64,000 nt of DNA from Candidatus Gastranaerophilales bacterium (GCA_910587375.1 CAJULR010000010.1:19493-83492), one strand, 5' to 3'. Shown: positions 43,112-52,139, counted from the stretch's first letter. Notes: generated by a model from the letters alone, not told the origin. Program-made: numbers and translations.

Positions 43112-43819
43112 ATGGGACTAGCAGCAAGCCAAGGTAGATTATTGTTACTGACCGCAAGAAAGAGCAATCTTGAACTTCAAGCTCAAACGATTTCTCAGGA
43201 ACGTTCTTTACTATCAATGCAACAGGAAACCATAGCCTACGATTATTCACAAAAAACGAATAACCAAATCTACATGATTTCCACAACCGGCAGCGAAAAG
43301 ACGGGCGAAAGAGTTCCTTTGTCTGTAAAGGCTTTAAGAGCACGCTACAACGGTACTGACGAATCAGGTAAGGCTCTTACCAAAGACCGTGTCAGAATTG
43401 TTGATACAAGAACAGGCAAAACCGTTGACCTTGATAAGCTGCAAAGATCTGACGCTTCAAGTACCACACCTGACGGGCCATTGCAAAGAAACCTTCAAAT
43501 GGGTATCTATGTAATTAAAACCCAAGATTTAAAAACAGCTGATGACGGTACTGCAGCAGAAGGCGAATATGAAGACACCTGGACCACCATTTCTCCCGCA
43601 GGGCAGTCTGAATATAACTTGGTTTACTACACAGACGATGACGCCGGCGCAAAAGCAAAATATGACCAGGCTTTGGCTCGTGTTCAGCGTTTGGATAAAC
43701 AGCTTGAAATTAAATTAAACCAGGTTGAAACCCAGCACAAAGCGATTGAAACCGAAGTTGAATCTGTTGATAAAGTTATTTCAAACAACATCGAAGGTTC
43801 TTTCAAATACTTCAGCTAA
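43112..43819 (+). CDS. putative highly expressed coiled-coil protein, unknown
   Basis: 235 residues, no named family. The N-terminus MGLAASQGRLLLLTARKSN begins a long heptad-type helix (about 1-50), a polar beta-rich middle follows (about 55-170, with Asp/Thr/Gly), and a second helix (about 175-230) ends FKYFS. The helix-middle-helix plan resembles filament or flagellin-type subunits, but this is only analogy. Codon use is biased to AAC, GGC and CTT, the ribosome site is strong (AGGTGG) and a strong terminator follows, all pointing to abundance. Confidence 0.7.
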   Translation: MGLAASQGRLLLLTARKSNLELQAQTISQERSLLSMQQETIAYDYSQKTNNQIYMISTTGSEKTGERVPLSVKALRARYNGTDESGKALTKDRVRIVDTRTGKTVDLDKLQRSDASSTTPDGPLQRNLQMGIYVIKTQDLKTADDGTAAEGEYEDTWTTISPAGQSEYNLVYYTDDDAGAKAKYDQALARVQRLDKQLEIKLNQVETQHKAIETEVESVDKVISNNIEGSFKYFS

Positions 43820-43838
43820 TAATAAGAATTATGAATAT

Positions 43839-43870
43839 AAAAAACCGGTTCCAAATTGGGCCGGTTTTTT
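43839..43870 (+). terminator. terminator of the 43112 gene
   Basis: AAAAAACCGG (43839-43848) pairs with CCGGTTTTTT (43861-43870), 19 nt after the stop. Confidence 0.88.
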
Positions 43871-43932
43871 GTTGTATATTGTTTTGCGGGTAATTACAGG
43901 CAATTGCGGGTAATTTAAAAAAGCAAATTAGG

Positions 43933-44694
43933 CTATACTTTTCTTGTTTCAATTCCTGCGGCCAAAAGTTCCTCTTTTAATTGCTTAACAGGCAATGTAT
44001 TGAAGTGGAAAATTGAAGCTGCAAGCGCCGCGTCCACCCTGGTTTTATTGAAAACATCAACAAAATGTGCACTGTTGGCGCCGGCTCCGCCTGAGGCAAT
44101 AACCGGAATATTGACATTGTTTGAAACAAGTGCGTTCATATCAATGTCAAAGCCTTTTTGCGTGCCGTCAAAATCCATTGAAGTTAGAAGAATTTCGCCG
44201 GCGCCCCGCTCTTGCACTTCTTTTGCCCAGTCTAAAAGTTTTTTCCCTGTGTTTTTTTGACCTGCGTTTATATGAACATAGTATTCGCCGTCAATTTTCT
44301 TTGCGTCAATTGCCACAACAATGCACTGTGAACCGAAATAATTTACGCAATCGTTTATGATTTTTGGGTTTTTAACAGCACTTGAATTGAAAGAAATTTT
44401 GTCTGCCCCTGCGGCCAAAATCTGCCTGATATCTTCAATATCAGATATACCGCCGCCCACGGTGAATGGGATAAATACTTCTTTTGCCACTTTTTCAACC
44501 AATTCAACTATGGTTTTTCTTTTTTCATTTGTGGCTGTGATGTCCAAAAACACAAGCTCGTCTGCGCCTTCTGTTGAATATTTTTTAGCCAAAGCTACAG
44601 GGTCGCCTGCATATTTTAGGTTTTCAAAGTTTACGCCTTTTACCGTTTCACCGTTTTTAACATCAAGGCATGGGATAATTCTTTTTGTAAGCAT
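43933..44694 (-). CDS. hisF: Imidazole glycerol phosphate synthase subunit HisF
   Basis: Cyclase subunit of histidine synthesis: it uses ammonia from HisH to convert PRFAR to IGP and AICAR. Catalytic Asp11 (PCLDVKNG) and Asp130 (VVAIDAKK) are present, with [10 protein letters not shown] and [12 protein letters not shown] phosphate sites. 253 aa, normal. It stands apart from other his genes in the window; hisH is not seen. A GC-rich double palindrome lies just upstream (44717-44751). Confidence 0.95.
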   Translation of the reverse strand: MLTKRIIPCLDVKNGETVKGVNFENLKYAGDPVALAKKYSTEGADELVFLDITATNEKRKTIVELVEKVAKEVFIPFTVGGGISDIEDIRQILAAGADKISFNSSAVKNPKIINDCVNYFGSQCIVVAIDAKKIDGEYYVHINAGQKNTGKKLLDWAKEVQERGAGEILLTSMDFDGTQKGFDIDMNALVSNNVNIPVIASGGAGANSAHFVDVFNKTRVDAALAASIFHFNTLPVKQLKEELLAAGIETRKV

Positions 44695-44716
44695 TTTTGG
44701 TTTTCTTTCTTAATTT

Positions 44717-44751
44717 TTTGCGCGCAAAGCCTTTTGATACCTTGCGCGCAA
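44717..44751. repeat. paired GC-rich palindromes upstream of hisF
   Basis: TTTGCGCGCAAA (44717-44728) and TTGCGCGCAA (44742-44751) are each perfect palindromes, 24 nt centre to centre. They can also pair with one another as an 11-bp hairpin with a 14-nt loop. No T-run follows on either strand. Confidence 0.6.
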
Positions 44752-44772
44752 ACTTTACAAATTTTAGCTTTT

Positions 44773-45648
44773 TTAGAACTCTAAATTCATCTTAGAGAAT
44801 TGAATAATCTGGTTTTTACCGCGTTTTTTGGCGCTATATAAGGCATGTTCTGCGTATCTTATGATTGTGTTTGAATTTTCTTCCACATTTTCTAGGAAAG
44901 GATAAGCTGAAATGCCGCCGGAGATTGTAATCGGGTGTCTTTCATCTTCTGAAGCCGGGATAAATTCCATCTTTTCAATGTCGCGACGGAAACGTTCCGC
45001 AAAGATGAACGCCTGTTCTTCAGATGTGTTTGGCAATACAAGAATGAATTCTTCATCGCCGTAGCGGGTTAAAATATCTTCTTTTCTGATTAGTGCTTCA
45101 AGCATTTGAGCGATTTTTTTCAAAAGAACGTCACCCCAATCGTAGCCGTACATATCGTTTACGGTTTTAAAGAAATCGATATCAATTAAAACGCAAGAAA
45201 GGCTTGTTCCATACCTTTTTGCACGGGAAATTTCCGCGTCAAGTCTTGAATGCAGATATTTTCTGTTGTAAAGCCCTGTTAATTCGTCGGTTATTGCAAT
45301 TGTTTTAAGGCTGTTTTTGTATTTCATAACCTTGCCCAGCGCTTCGGTTCTAACACAGAGCTCTGTTGGGTTTATTGGTCTTTTAATATAATCGTATGCT
45401 TCTGCGCGAATAGTTAAATTTTCGGGTATTTCATCTACAACAACCAAAAGCCCGGATTCAAACTTTGTCACTGCACAAACTTCTTTTACTTTTTCAAGCG
45501 GCATATCAAAAATCATCACAGAAGGATTAACTTCTTTATAATTTGGGATTTCTGCCACAGGAAAGCTTCTAACCATGGCTTCGTCACAAGAAGCCAACAT
45601 TTCTTCGAAATTATTTTTTTGTTCGTCGCTGTAGATAATAACGTTCAT
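44773..45648 (-). CDS. REC-like/GGDEF domain protein (diguanylate cyclase candidate)
   Basis: 291 residues. Residues 1-105 look like a receiver domain (Asp8/Glu9, phosphoacceptor candidate Asp48 in MIFDMP, DYIKRPINP near 86). The GGDEF domain at about 115-285 has DELTGLYNR, IDIDFFKTVNDMYG and the signature RYGDEEF at 195-201. The usual GGDEF is GDEEF here: the second Gly is Asp and the next acid is Glu. Activity is therefore uncertain; it may make c-di-GMP weakly or act as a GTP/c-di-GMP sensor. The 45659-46054 gene ends 10 nt upstream, so the two form an operon. Confidence 0.82.
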   Translation of the reverse strand: MNVIIYSDEQKNNFEEMLASCDEAMVRSFPVAEIPNYKEVNPSVMIFDMPLEKVKEVCAVTKFESGLLVVVDEIPENLTIRAEAYDYIKRPINPTELCVRTEALGKVMKYKNSLKTIAITDELTGLYNRKYLHSRLDAEISRAKRYGTSLSCVLIDIDFFKTVNDMYGYDWGDVLLKKIAQMLEALIRKEDILTRYGDEEFILVLPNTSEEQAFIFAERFRRDIEKMEFIPASEDERHPITISGGISAYPFLENVEENSNTIIRYAEHALYSAKKRGKNQIIQFSKMNLEF

Positions 45649-45658
45649 TTCTTTTTCC

Positions 45659-46054
45659 TTATTTGTTTATATTAATTTCTAAATCTTTAACTCTATACCT
45701 TGGAATTTCGATAATATTTGCATTTGGAAGTTTAATTTTTACAACCCAAGTGTCAAGAAAAACAACCTTGCAAGGAGTGCTTTCTGCGTGCCCGATAAAA
45801 GGAGCGGTTAAATAAACTATATAATCCCTATATAGGTCGTTTTGGTTATCAATTCTTACAAAACTTTTCTTCACTCCTTTTTGGTCTAAAACTATAAGCC
45901 CTTCTGAAACCGTGTAGAATTTGCCCTTAAGAGTTTCTGTGCTCAAGTTTACTATATCTGCTGCAGAGGCAGAATTTGACGCGTGGGGGGCGATATAAAA
46001 GGTGCAAATAAATGCACAAAGCAGTAATACTAATATTTTAGTGTATTTTTTCAT
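45659..46054 (-). CDS. secreted protein, unknown
   Basis: 131 residues with a signal peptide (MKKYTKILVLLLCAFI core, Ala-Ser-Ala-Ala near 30) and a small beta-rich domain containing FYTVSEGLIVLDQKG and two later strands. No family recognised. The distance to the REC-GGDEF gene is 10 nt, so it may be a partner or output of that signalling protein. The ribosome site AAGG is unusually close (1 nt) to the ATG. Confidence 0.65.
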   Translation of the reverse strand: MKKYTKILVLLLCAFICTFYIAPHASNSASAADIVNLSTETLKGKFYTVSEGLIVLDQKGVKKSFVRIDNQNDLYRDYIVYLTAPFIGHAESTPCKVVFLDTWVVKIKLPNANIIEIPRYRVKDLEININK

Positions 46055-46202
46055 ACCTTAATTCTTAAAATCCTTGTATTAAAAATCAGTATAGCATATT
46101 TTCCACCAAAAAGCTTATTTTTATCATTTGTTTTCATACGTTTGAATTATTAATATTTGTAACATTTTTTTATAAACTGTAAATATAAATAGGAGAATGG
46201 TA

Positions 46203-47495
46203 TTGCCCCAGCCTTTAAGAAAAAATTATTATGCAAATTTAAATGCCCAAAGGCAGTTTGGCGCCCGTCCGAATAATTTGGGGGCGAAAAATGTTTACGG
46301 ACAGCAGAATTTAGCATATTCATATAATCAAAACACGGCTTATGCCTATCCTGAAAGGCAAAACCCTTACGGTGTGCCAAGAAAGGCGGAGGTTAGAAAA
46401 CTTACTCCAAAAAGAAAGAAAAATACAAAGCTTAATTTCTTAAAAGCCTTAATTAGCCTTGCTTTCTTGGGGCTTGTTGCATATTATGTTATTCCTTATA
46501 ATTATGTAAAACATTTTGAGCCGATGATTTTAAATCGGTTTTTAAACAGAAATATTGAATTCAAGGCGGAAAATTTTGTATCGCCAACGCTTCATTATCT
46601 TTCAAACGCTGATTTTAACGGCAAAAGACTTCTTGTTCCCGTTAGAAAAAGCCAAAAACAGATGGTGCCTTTGGTGACATCTACAAGAATGTTTATTTTG
46701 GAAGAAGAGCTTAAAAATCTCTCTGCAAGATATCCGCACATCAAACCTTCAATTTATGTTTGGGACTATACAAGGTCAAGAAATGCTGAAATTAACGCAA
46801 ATGAAGCAATTCCATCAGCAAGCATTATTAAACTTCCAATTTTGGTTGAATTATTTAGGCGCTCTGAATCTTTGAAAAAAGCGGGCTATAAACCGATTGA
46901 TTTAAGTTCAAAACTTCTTTTTGATGATATCCACAAGGCAACAGGCTCCGGCACGCTTCAATATTATAAAACCGGCGGATATTACACAATTGATCACCTT
47001 GCAAAAATTATGATTCAAGCTTCGGATAATTCCGCAACTAATATGCTGTTGGATGAAATTGGCGGAATGGAAGCCCTAAATGCTGCCTCAAGAAAATGGG
47101 GGCTTTCTTCAACTCAAATGACAACCTGGCTTCCTGATTTAGGCGGCACAAACACGGTGAGCGCAAAGGATATGGCCACTTTGCTTTATAATTTGGACAA
47201 TCCAAAATTCCTGAATGACAATTCAAGATATATGATAAAGCAGTATATGTCAAATGTGCACAATGGGACGCTAATTCAGGCGGGGCTTCCAAAAGGTGCT
47301 GAGTTTTTGCACAAAACCGGTGATATTGGAAAAATGCTTGGGGACGCGGGAATTGTTTATGCGCCAAATAACAGAAAATATATTGTTGTGATTTTAACCC
47401 AAAGGCCGCATAATGACTATTCTGCACGGGATTTTATCCAGCAGGCCTCAAGTATAATTTATAGATATATTGTTGAAAACCCGGACCAATATTAA
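46203..47495 (+). CDS. membrane-anchored serine hydrolase, class A beta-lactamase/PBP fold
   Basis: The first about 78 residues are a cytosolic Asn/Gln/Tyr-rich tail, followed by one membrane helix (about 83-100) and an extracytoplasmic beta-lactamase-type domain. Active-site motifs, numbered from ATG 46197: Ser209-x-x-Lys212 (SASIIKLP), Ser276-Asp277-Asn278, and Lys373-Thr374-Gly375. AGGAG (46191-46195) is 7 nt from TTG 46203 but only 1 nt from ATG 46197, so the TTG is favoured. It may hydrolyse a cell-wall peptide or beta-lactams. A terminator overlaps the end of the gene. Confidence 0.82.
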   Translation: MPQPLRKNYYANLNAQRQFGARPNNLGAKNVYGQQNLAYSYNQNTAYAYPERQNPYGVPRKAEVRKLTPKRKKNTKLNFLKALISLAFLGLVAYYVIPYNYVKHFEPMILNRFLNRNIEFKAENFVSPTLHYLSNADFNGKRLLVPVRKSQKQMVPLVTSTRMFILEEELKNLSARYPHIKPSIYVWDYTRSRNAEINANEAIPSASIIKLPILVELFRRSESLKKAGYKPIDLSSKLLFDDIHKATGSGTLQYYKTGGYYTIDHLAKIMIQASDNSATNMLLDEIGGMEALNAASRKWGLSSTQMTTWLPDLGGTNTVSAKDMATLLYNLDNPKFLNDNSRYMIKQYMSNVHNGTLIQAGLPKGAEFLHKTGDIGKMLGDAGIVYAPNNRKYIVVILTQRPHNDYSARDFIQQASSIIYRYIVENPDQY

Positions 47496-47509
47496 GGTTC
47501 CGGGTTTTT
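47475..47509 (+). terminator. terminator overlapping the end of the serine hydrolase gene
   Basis: AAAACCCGGA (47475-47484) pairs with TCCGGGTTTT (47498-47507), followed by further T. The left arm is inside the coding sequence. Confidence 0.85.
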
Positions 47510-47575
47510 TAAATTTTTATTATATGTGCGCTTAAAATTAAAATGCGACTTTAACGCGAATTGTAAAATGTTAGG

Positions 47576-49351
47576 CTACACTTTTACAGGGTTTCTTAGC
47601 CTTATATGAAGCTCTCTCAATTGTTCTTCGCTTGCAATTCCCGGCGCATTTGTCATAAGGTCTTTTGCCTGGGAGTTTTTAGGGAATGCGATAACGTCCC
47701 TGATTGAGTTTGACCTTGTTAAAAGTGCCACAAGCCTGTCTAAACCAAGTGCAAGGCCGCCGTGCGGAGGGGTTCCGTATTGGAATGCCGTCACAAGGAA
47801 TTCGAATTTTTCTTTAATATCTTCTTCAGATAAGCCCAGAGCTCTAAAGATTTTTTCCTGAATTTCTGCGTCATGGATTCTGATAGAGCCGCCGCCAAGT
47901 TCGTTTCCGTTATATACAACGTCATATGCAATTGATTTTACATTGCCTTTGTCGTTTTCAAGTTTGTCAACGTCTTCAAGGGCAGGCATTGTAAACGGAT
48001 GGTGAACTGATACAAATCTGTCATCTTCTTCAGAGTATTCAAACAATGGGAAATCCACAACCCAAAGGAGGTCATGCTTGTCTTTATCGATAAGGCCAAG
48101 TCTGTCGCCAAAGTATAATCTAAATCTGCCTAAAACATCGAAAACAACTTTTGGCTTGTCTGCCACAAAGAAGACTATATCACCTTTTTGGGCTTCTGCG
48201 CGTGTTTGAATTTCATTAATCTGCTCTTCGTTTAAGAACTTAAACACAGGCGATTTCACGCTGCCATCTTCAAGGTATGTCACCCAGGCAAGGCCTTTTG
48301 CGCCAAATTTGATTGCAAGGTTTCTTACATCATCCATTTCTTTTCTTGAATATCCTGCAATTCCAGGGATTTTAATTGCGCGAACGGTTCCGCCGGCGTT
48401 AATTACGTTTTTAAACGCTTCAAAGGTGGAAGCCTGCATAATGTCTGTCACATCGAAAAGTTCAAGCCCAAAACGTGTATCCGGCTTATCTGAACCGTAT
48501 TTTTCCATTGCCTCTTTCCAAGTGAGGCGCTTAAACGGAGTTTGAATCTCAACCCCTGCGGCCTTAAAGGCGTCTTTTAGAAGGCCTTCGGTCATATTTA
48601 AAATGTCTTCCTGTTCAACAAAGCTCATTTCGATATCAACCTGGGTAAATTCAGGCTGTCTGTCAGACCTTAAATCTTCATCCCTAAAGCATTTTGCAAT
48701 TTGATAATATTTTTCAATTCCGCCTACCATCAAAAGCTGTTTGAAAATTTGCGGGGACTGCGGAAGCGCAAAGAATTTTCCGTCAAAAACGCGGCTTGGA
48801 ACAAGGTAATCCCTTGCACCTTCCGGCGTTGTTTTGATTAAAATCGGGGTTTCAACTTCCATAAAATCAAGCCCGTTTAAATAATTTCTGATAGCTGTTA
48901 CGATTTTATGCCTCAATTTCAGGTTTGAAAGCATTCTTTCAGACCTCAGGTCTAAATATCTGTATTTTAATCTGATGTCTTCAGACACGGTTTCATCATC
49001 TAAAACAAAAGGAATAGCCTTAGATTGGGACAAAATTTTAATTTCATTTGGGTAAATTTCAATTGTTCCTGTTTTAAGGCGGTCGTTTATGGTGTCATCA
49101 GGGCGTTTTGACACAACCCCTTTAACCTGTACAACAAATTCACTTCTTAATTTTCCGAAAGTTTCATAAACTTCGGGGTTAACTTTTGGGTCTGCAACCA
49201 CTTGGAAAAGCCCGCTTCTGTCTCTGATTTCAACAAAGATAATGCCGCCAAGGTCACGCACTGTTGAAACCCAGCCTGCAAGGGTGCATTCTTTTCCGAT
49301 AAATTCTTCCGTAATTTCTGTGCAATTTTGTTTTTTATAGGTTAATTCCAT
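47576..49351 (-). CDS. aspS: Aspartate--tRNA ligase
   Basis: 591 aa bacterial-type class II synthetase. OB-fold anticodon domain at the N-terminus (LAGWVSTVRDLGG, FVEIRDRSGLFQVV), motif 2 CFRDEDLRSDRQPEFTQVD, a GAD insertion domain (about 290-410) and motif 3 GLALGLDRLVALL, preceded by YGTPPHGG. AGAGGA precedes the ATG. With gatA in the window, it could be discriminating or non-discriminating; sequence alone does not settle this. Confidence 0.96.
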   Translation of the reverse strand: MELTYKKQNCTEITEEFIGKECTLAGWVSTVRDLGGIIFVEIRDRSGLFQVVADPKVNPEVYETFGKLRSEFVVQVKGVVSKRPDDTINDRLKTGTIEIYPNEIKILSQSKAIPFVLDDETVSEDIRLKYRYLDLRSERMLSNLKLRHKIVTAIRNYLNGLDFMEVETPILIKTTPEGARDYLVPSRVFDGKFFALPQSPQIFKQLLMVGGIEKYYQIAKCFRDEDLRSDRQPEFTQVDIEMSFVEQEDILNMTEGLLKDAFKAAGVEIQTPFKRLTWKEAMEKYGSDKPDTRFGLELFDVTDIMQASTFEAFKNVINAGGTVRAIKIPGIAGYSRKEMDDVRNLAIKFGAKGLAWVTYLEDGSVKSPVFKFLNEEQINEIQTRAEAQKGDIVFFVADKPKVVFDVLGRFRLYFGDRLGLIDKDKHDLLWVVDFPLFEYSEEDDRFVSVHHPFTMPALEDVDKLENDKGNVKSIAYDVVYNGNELGGGSIRIHDAEIQEKIFRALGLSEEDIKEKFEFLVTAFQYGTPPHGGLALGLDRLVALLTRSNSIRDVIAFPKNSQAKDLMTNAPGIASEEQLRELHIRLRNPVKV

Positions 49352-49402
49352 AATTTTCCTCTTGTGTTAATGTATTTTTTAATGTGTATTTTTGCAACTC
49401 TA

Positions 49403-49432
49403 ATTATAAAATAAACATAGCAAAAAGGACAA
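49403..49432 (-). promoter_or_regulatory. candidate promoter of aspS
   Basis: On the minus strand: TTGTCC (49432-49427), 18-nt spacer, TATAAT (49408-49403), about 52 nt before the ATG. Confidence 0.6.
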
Positions 49433-49479
49433 ATTTTTTGTGCAATTCGTTTGTATGCTATTCTATAAAATAGTATAAG

Positions 49480-49941
49480 TTAAAATGGCATTCCCAAAAG
49501 TTTTCTAATATACATGCTGTATGGTATTGCGTCCAAGGTGTAAAGAACATAAAAAGTTAAAAATATGCTATAAATAATACCAATTGTCTTAACTATACTT
49601 TCCATTTTTGAAGAAGTTTGATTGAATTTCAAATTTGGCAATTTGATTTTTTTTGTTAAATCTGGCGGAAGAATAAAAATTGCCACTGTTGCAAGCGCTG
49701 CAATATATAATCCAAAAGCATACAGAACAAAACATCCGTATCCAACTAGGCCTATAAGTATGCCTAGGAGTATTCTCATTGAGTTTTGTAGACATATAAG
49801 CATAGTACACCAAGTGAATAATAGGAATATAGAAGCTATCAATGCGGCCAAACCTGCGTATAAGTGAAAATTTACAAGCAAGCCAAGCGCATTTGAAAAC
49901 CTCTCTTTAATGTTACAAGCTATTTCTGTTATTAGTTTCAT
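49480..49941 (-). CDS. small multi-pass membrane protein, unknown
   Basis: 153 residues with about four hydrophobic helices (28-50, 56-72, 74-90, 118-135). A polar loop with KKIKLPNLKFNQTSSK separates the third and fourth. No family recognised. GGAG is 5 nt before the ATG. It is divergent from metK and ends 128 nt before the aspS start. Confidence 0.6.
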   Translation of the reverse strand: MKLITEIACNIKERFSNALGLLVNFHLYAGLAALIASIFLLFTWCTMLICLQNSMRILLGILIGLVGYGCFVLYAFGLYIAALATVAIFILPPDLTKKIKLPNLKFNQTSSKMESIVKTIGIIYSIFLTFYVLYTLDAIPYSMYIRKLLGMPF

Positions 49942-50019
49942 TGTTTCTCCATAGTTTTTTCTTTTTATTCATTCTATATCTTTTCCTTGTTTTCTGCTAA
50001 TTTTGTAATAAAATGTTTT

Positions 50020-50028
50020 TGATATACT
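50020..50028 (+). promoter_or_regulatory. candidate extended -10 promoter of metK
   Basis: TGA-TATACT (TATACT at 50023-50028) predicts a transcript start near 50035, giving a leader of about 60 nt made almost wholly of the pseudoknot element. Confidence 0.5.
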
Positions 50029-50043
50029 AAAACAACATTTTTT

Positions 50044-50090
50044 GCCGGGTCGGAATTAAAAACCTTACCGGCTGAATAGAAATTAAGGAG
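50044..50090 (+). promoter_or_regulatory. candidate pseudoknot leader / riboswitch of metK
   Basis: Stem 1: GCCGG (50044-50048) with CCGGC (50068-50072). Stem 2: CCTTA (50063-50067), immediately next to the stem 1 3' strand, with TAAGG (50084-50088), which is the core of the metK Shine-Dalgarno TTAAGGAG. Loops are 14 nt, 0 nt and 11 nt (A-rich). The fold would hide the ribosome site. The position before SAM synthetase suggests SAM-controlled translation, but it matches no SAM riboswitch consensus that I can recall. Confidence 0.5.
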
Positions 50091-50096
50091 AGTAAA

Positions 50097-51362
50097 ATGG
50101 CACTTAAAAACTTTTTATTTACGTCTGAATCTGTGACAGAGGGGCACCCTGACAAGGTTTGCGACCAAATCTCTGACGCGATTTTAGATGAATTTTTGAC
50201 AAAAGACCCGAATTCAAGAGTGGCGGCTGAAACAACCGTAACAACAGGTATGGCACTTGTTTGCGGTGAAATTTCATCAAGCTGCTATGTTGATATTCCA
50301 TCTGTTGTGAGGTCCACAATTAAATCAATAGGCTATAAAGGCGAAGAAGGCGGCGGTTTTGACTACAAAACATGCGCAGTTTTAACAAGCATTGACGAAC
50401 AATCTACAGATATTGCAGGCGGCGTAAACAAGGCGCTTGAGGCAAGAAACGACAATTCAGATGTTTCAGCCTCTGAAACTGACGACATCGGCGCAGGTGA
50501 CCAAGGGATTATGTTTGGCTATGCCTGCAACGAAACCCCTGAATTAATGCCTCTGCCGATATCTTTAGCACACAGATTGTCTTATAAACTGGCTGAAATC
50601 AGAAAAAATCACACTGTAAATTATTTAAGGCCGGATGGTAAATCCCAGGTGACTGTTGAATATAGGGATGGAAAACCGTATAGAATTGATACAATTGTTC
50701 TTTCGACCCAGCATGACCCTGAAATTAACGGTGTTTCAGACAATAAAAAAGTTCAGGAAATTATCCGCGAAGATTTGATAAAATATGTTATTGAGCCTGT
50801 TTTTGCGCATGACGCAATTAAGCCTGATTCAAGCACGAAATATTTAATCAACCCGTCTGGAAGGTTTGTAATCGGCGGCCCACAAGGGGACGCAGGCCTT
50901 ACCGGAAGAAAAATTATTGTTGATACGTATGGCGGATATGCTCGTCATGGCGGCGGCGCGTTCTCAGGAAAAGATCCGACCAAGGTGGACAGATCTGCTG
51001 CATACGCTGCAAGATGGGTTGCAAAAAACATTGTTGCAGCCGGTTTAGCTGAAAAATGCGAAATCGAACTTGCTTATGCAATTGGTGTAAGCCGCCCTGT
51101 GTCTGTATTGGTGGACACTTTTGGAACGGGCAAAATTTCTGATGAAGTATTATCTGAAATTGTTCAAAAGAACTTTGATTTAAGGCCAAATGCAATTATT
51201 AAGCAGTTTGATTTAAGAAATCTTCCGGCAAAAAATGGCGGTAAGTTCTATTCAAGGCTTGCGGCTTATGGCCATATTGGAAGAACTGATTTCTTTGTGC
51301 CTTGGGAAGAAACTCAAATGGCAAAGAAGCTTGAAGAAGAAGCTTTGGCGCTTAAAGCATAG
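50097..51362 (+). CDS. metK: S-adenosylmethionine synthetase
   Basis: Makes SAM from methionine and ATP; it supplies the methyltransferases and, through decarboxylation, Spe[44 protein letters not shown] and [17 protein letters not shown] are the classic motifs. 421 aa; a few residues longer than most bacterial MetK because of small insertions. AAGGAG is 6 nt upstream of the ATG and can pair with the leader pseudoknot. Confidence 0.97.
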   Translation: MALKNFLFTSESVTEGHPDKVCDQISDAILDEFLTKDPNSRVAAETTVTTGMALVCGEISSSCYVDIPSVVRSTIKSIGYKGEEGGGFDYKTCAVLTSIDEQSTDIAGGVNKALEARNDNSDVSASETDDIGAGDQGIMFGYACNETPELMPLPISLAHRLSYKLAEIRKNHTVNYLRPDGKSQVTVEYRDGKPYRIDTIVLSTQHDPEINGVSDNKKVQEIIREDLIKYVIEPVFAHDAIKPDSSTKYLINPSGRFVIGGPQGDAGLTGRKIIVDTYGGYARHGGGAFSGKDPTKVDRSAAYAARWVAKNIVAAGLAEKCEIELAYAIGVSRPVSVLVDTFGTGKISDEVLSEIVQKNFDLRPNAIIKQFDLRNLPAKNGGKFYSRLAAYGHIGRTDFFVPWEETQMAKKLEEEALALKA

Positions 51363-51413
51363 GCTTTTAAGCACAAAGAAGCGCCTGATGGTGTTTTAGA
51401 AAACGGGAAAACT

Positions 51414-52016
51414 GTGACATACAGTGAATTTACAAAACTTGCAGATATTTTAAACGAGTCTGTCCTTGCCGATAAAAGGTTTGGACAGGCTCTTGATAAA
51501 TGCGTGTCTTGCAGCATGCTTTTTGGCTTTTGGAAGGATGTTGTCGGAAAAAGGTTTGAAAAGGTTTCAATTCCTTATGATTTAAAGGGGACGGTTCTTT
51601 TTGTTTCTGTGATGAGTTCCGTTGTTGTTCAGGAGTTATCAATGTATAAGGCTGAATTGCTTAAAAAAATCGAGCCTTATGCTGATGGTTTGAATTTTAA
51701 AATAACCGATATCAGATTTGATTATAAAAATTGGCAGAGCGTAAAAAATAATATTGAAGAAATTTCAGGCGGAAAAACAAAAAGTGGCTCAAAAGCTTTT
51801 GACATCGATGTTCCGGAGTATTACACAGAACAAGATTACGAAACGATTGGTTTAGATAATAATGAAGAAGATGAGTTTGAAAAACTAAGGGAAAGCTTTG
51901 CACAGCACGAGTTTTTGCCGGAAGGGTTAAGAGAAAAAATATTAAAAAGTGCCATGACAGGATATAAAGCAAAAAAACTCCGCGATAAAGAAAAAGAAGA
52001 GAAAAGCAAGGATTAG
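51414..52016 (+). CDS. DUF721/DciA-like protein
   Basis: 200 residues. The N-terminal about 105 residues fit DUF721: FGFWKDVVGKRFEKVS, GTVLFVSVMSSVVVQELS and LKKIEPYADGLNFKITDIRF. DUF721 includes DciA, the ancestral loader of DnaB helicase in bacteria without DnaC/DnaI. The acidic C-terminal extension (about 120-200) is lineage-specific. The start GTG 51414 is the best candidate, although the ribosome site is weak and the frame is open back to the metK stop. Confidence 0.78.
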   Translation: MTYSEFTKLADILNESVLADKRFGQALDKCVSCSMLFGFWKDVVGKRFEKVSIPYDLKGTVLFVSVMSSVVVQELSMYKAELLKKIEPYADGLNFKITDIRFDYKNWQSVKNNIEEISGGKTKSGSKAFDIDVPEYYTEQDYETIGLDNNEEDEFEKLRESFAQHEFLPEGLREKILKSAMTGYKAKKLRDKEKEEKSKD

Positions 52017-52139
52017 CAAGGGTTTTGCTCTTTTTATAAAAGAAAATTACATTTCAGTTACATTCTGGAAAAAGGTTTAAAAATTTTATACAATATAAGA
52101 AAAGTTTAGTATTGCCAAAAATCAACAGGAGAAGTAATT

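Noticed and set aside
42857..43167. short frames on both strands in the gap before 43112
   Set aside because: AT-rich, no ribosome sites, no recognisable motifs; they overlap the promoter region.
50044..50088. preQ1-I riboswitch at metK
   Set aside because: A GGGTCG run and a pseudoknot with AAGG resemble preQ1-I superficially, but the loops are too long and metK is the wrong context.
50031..50096. known SAM-I, SAM-II or SAM/SAH riboswitch at metK
   Set aside because: The leader is too short for SAM-I and lacks the sequence cores I can recall for the others; kept only as an unclassified pseudoknot candidate.
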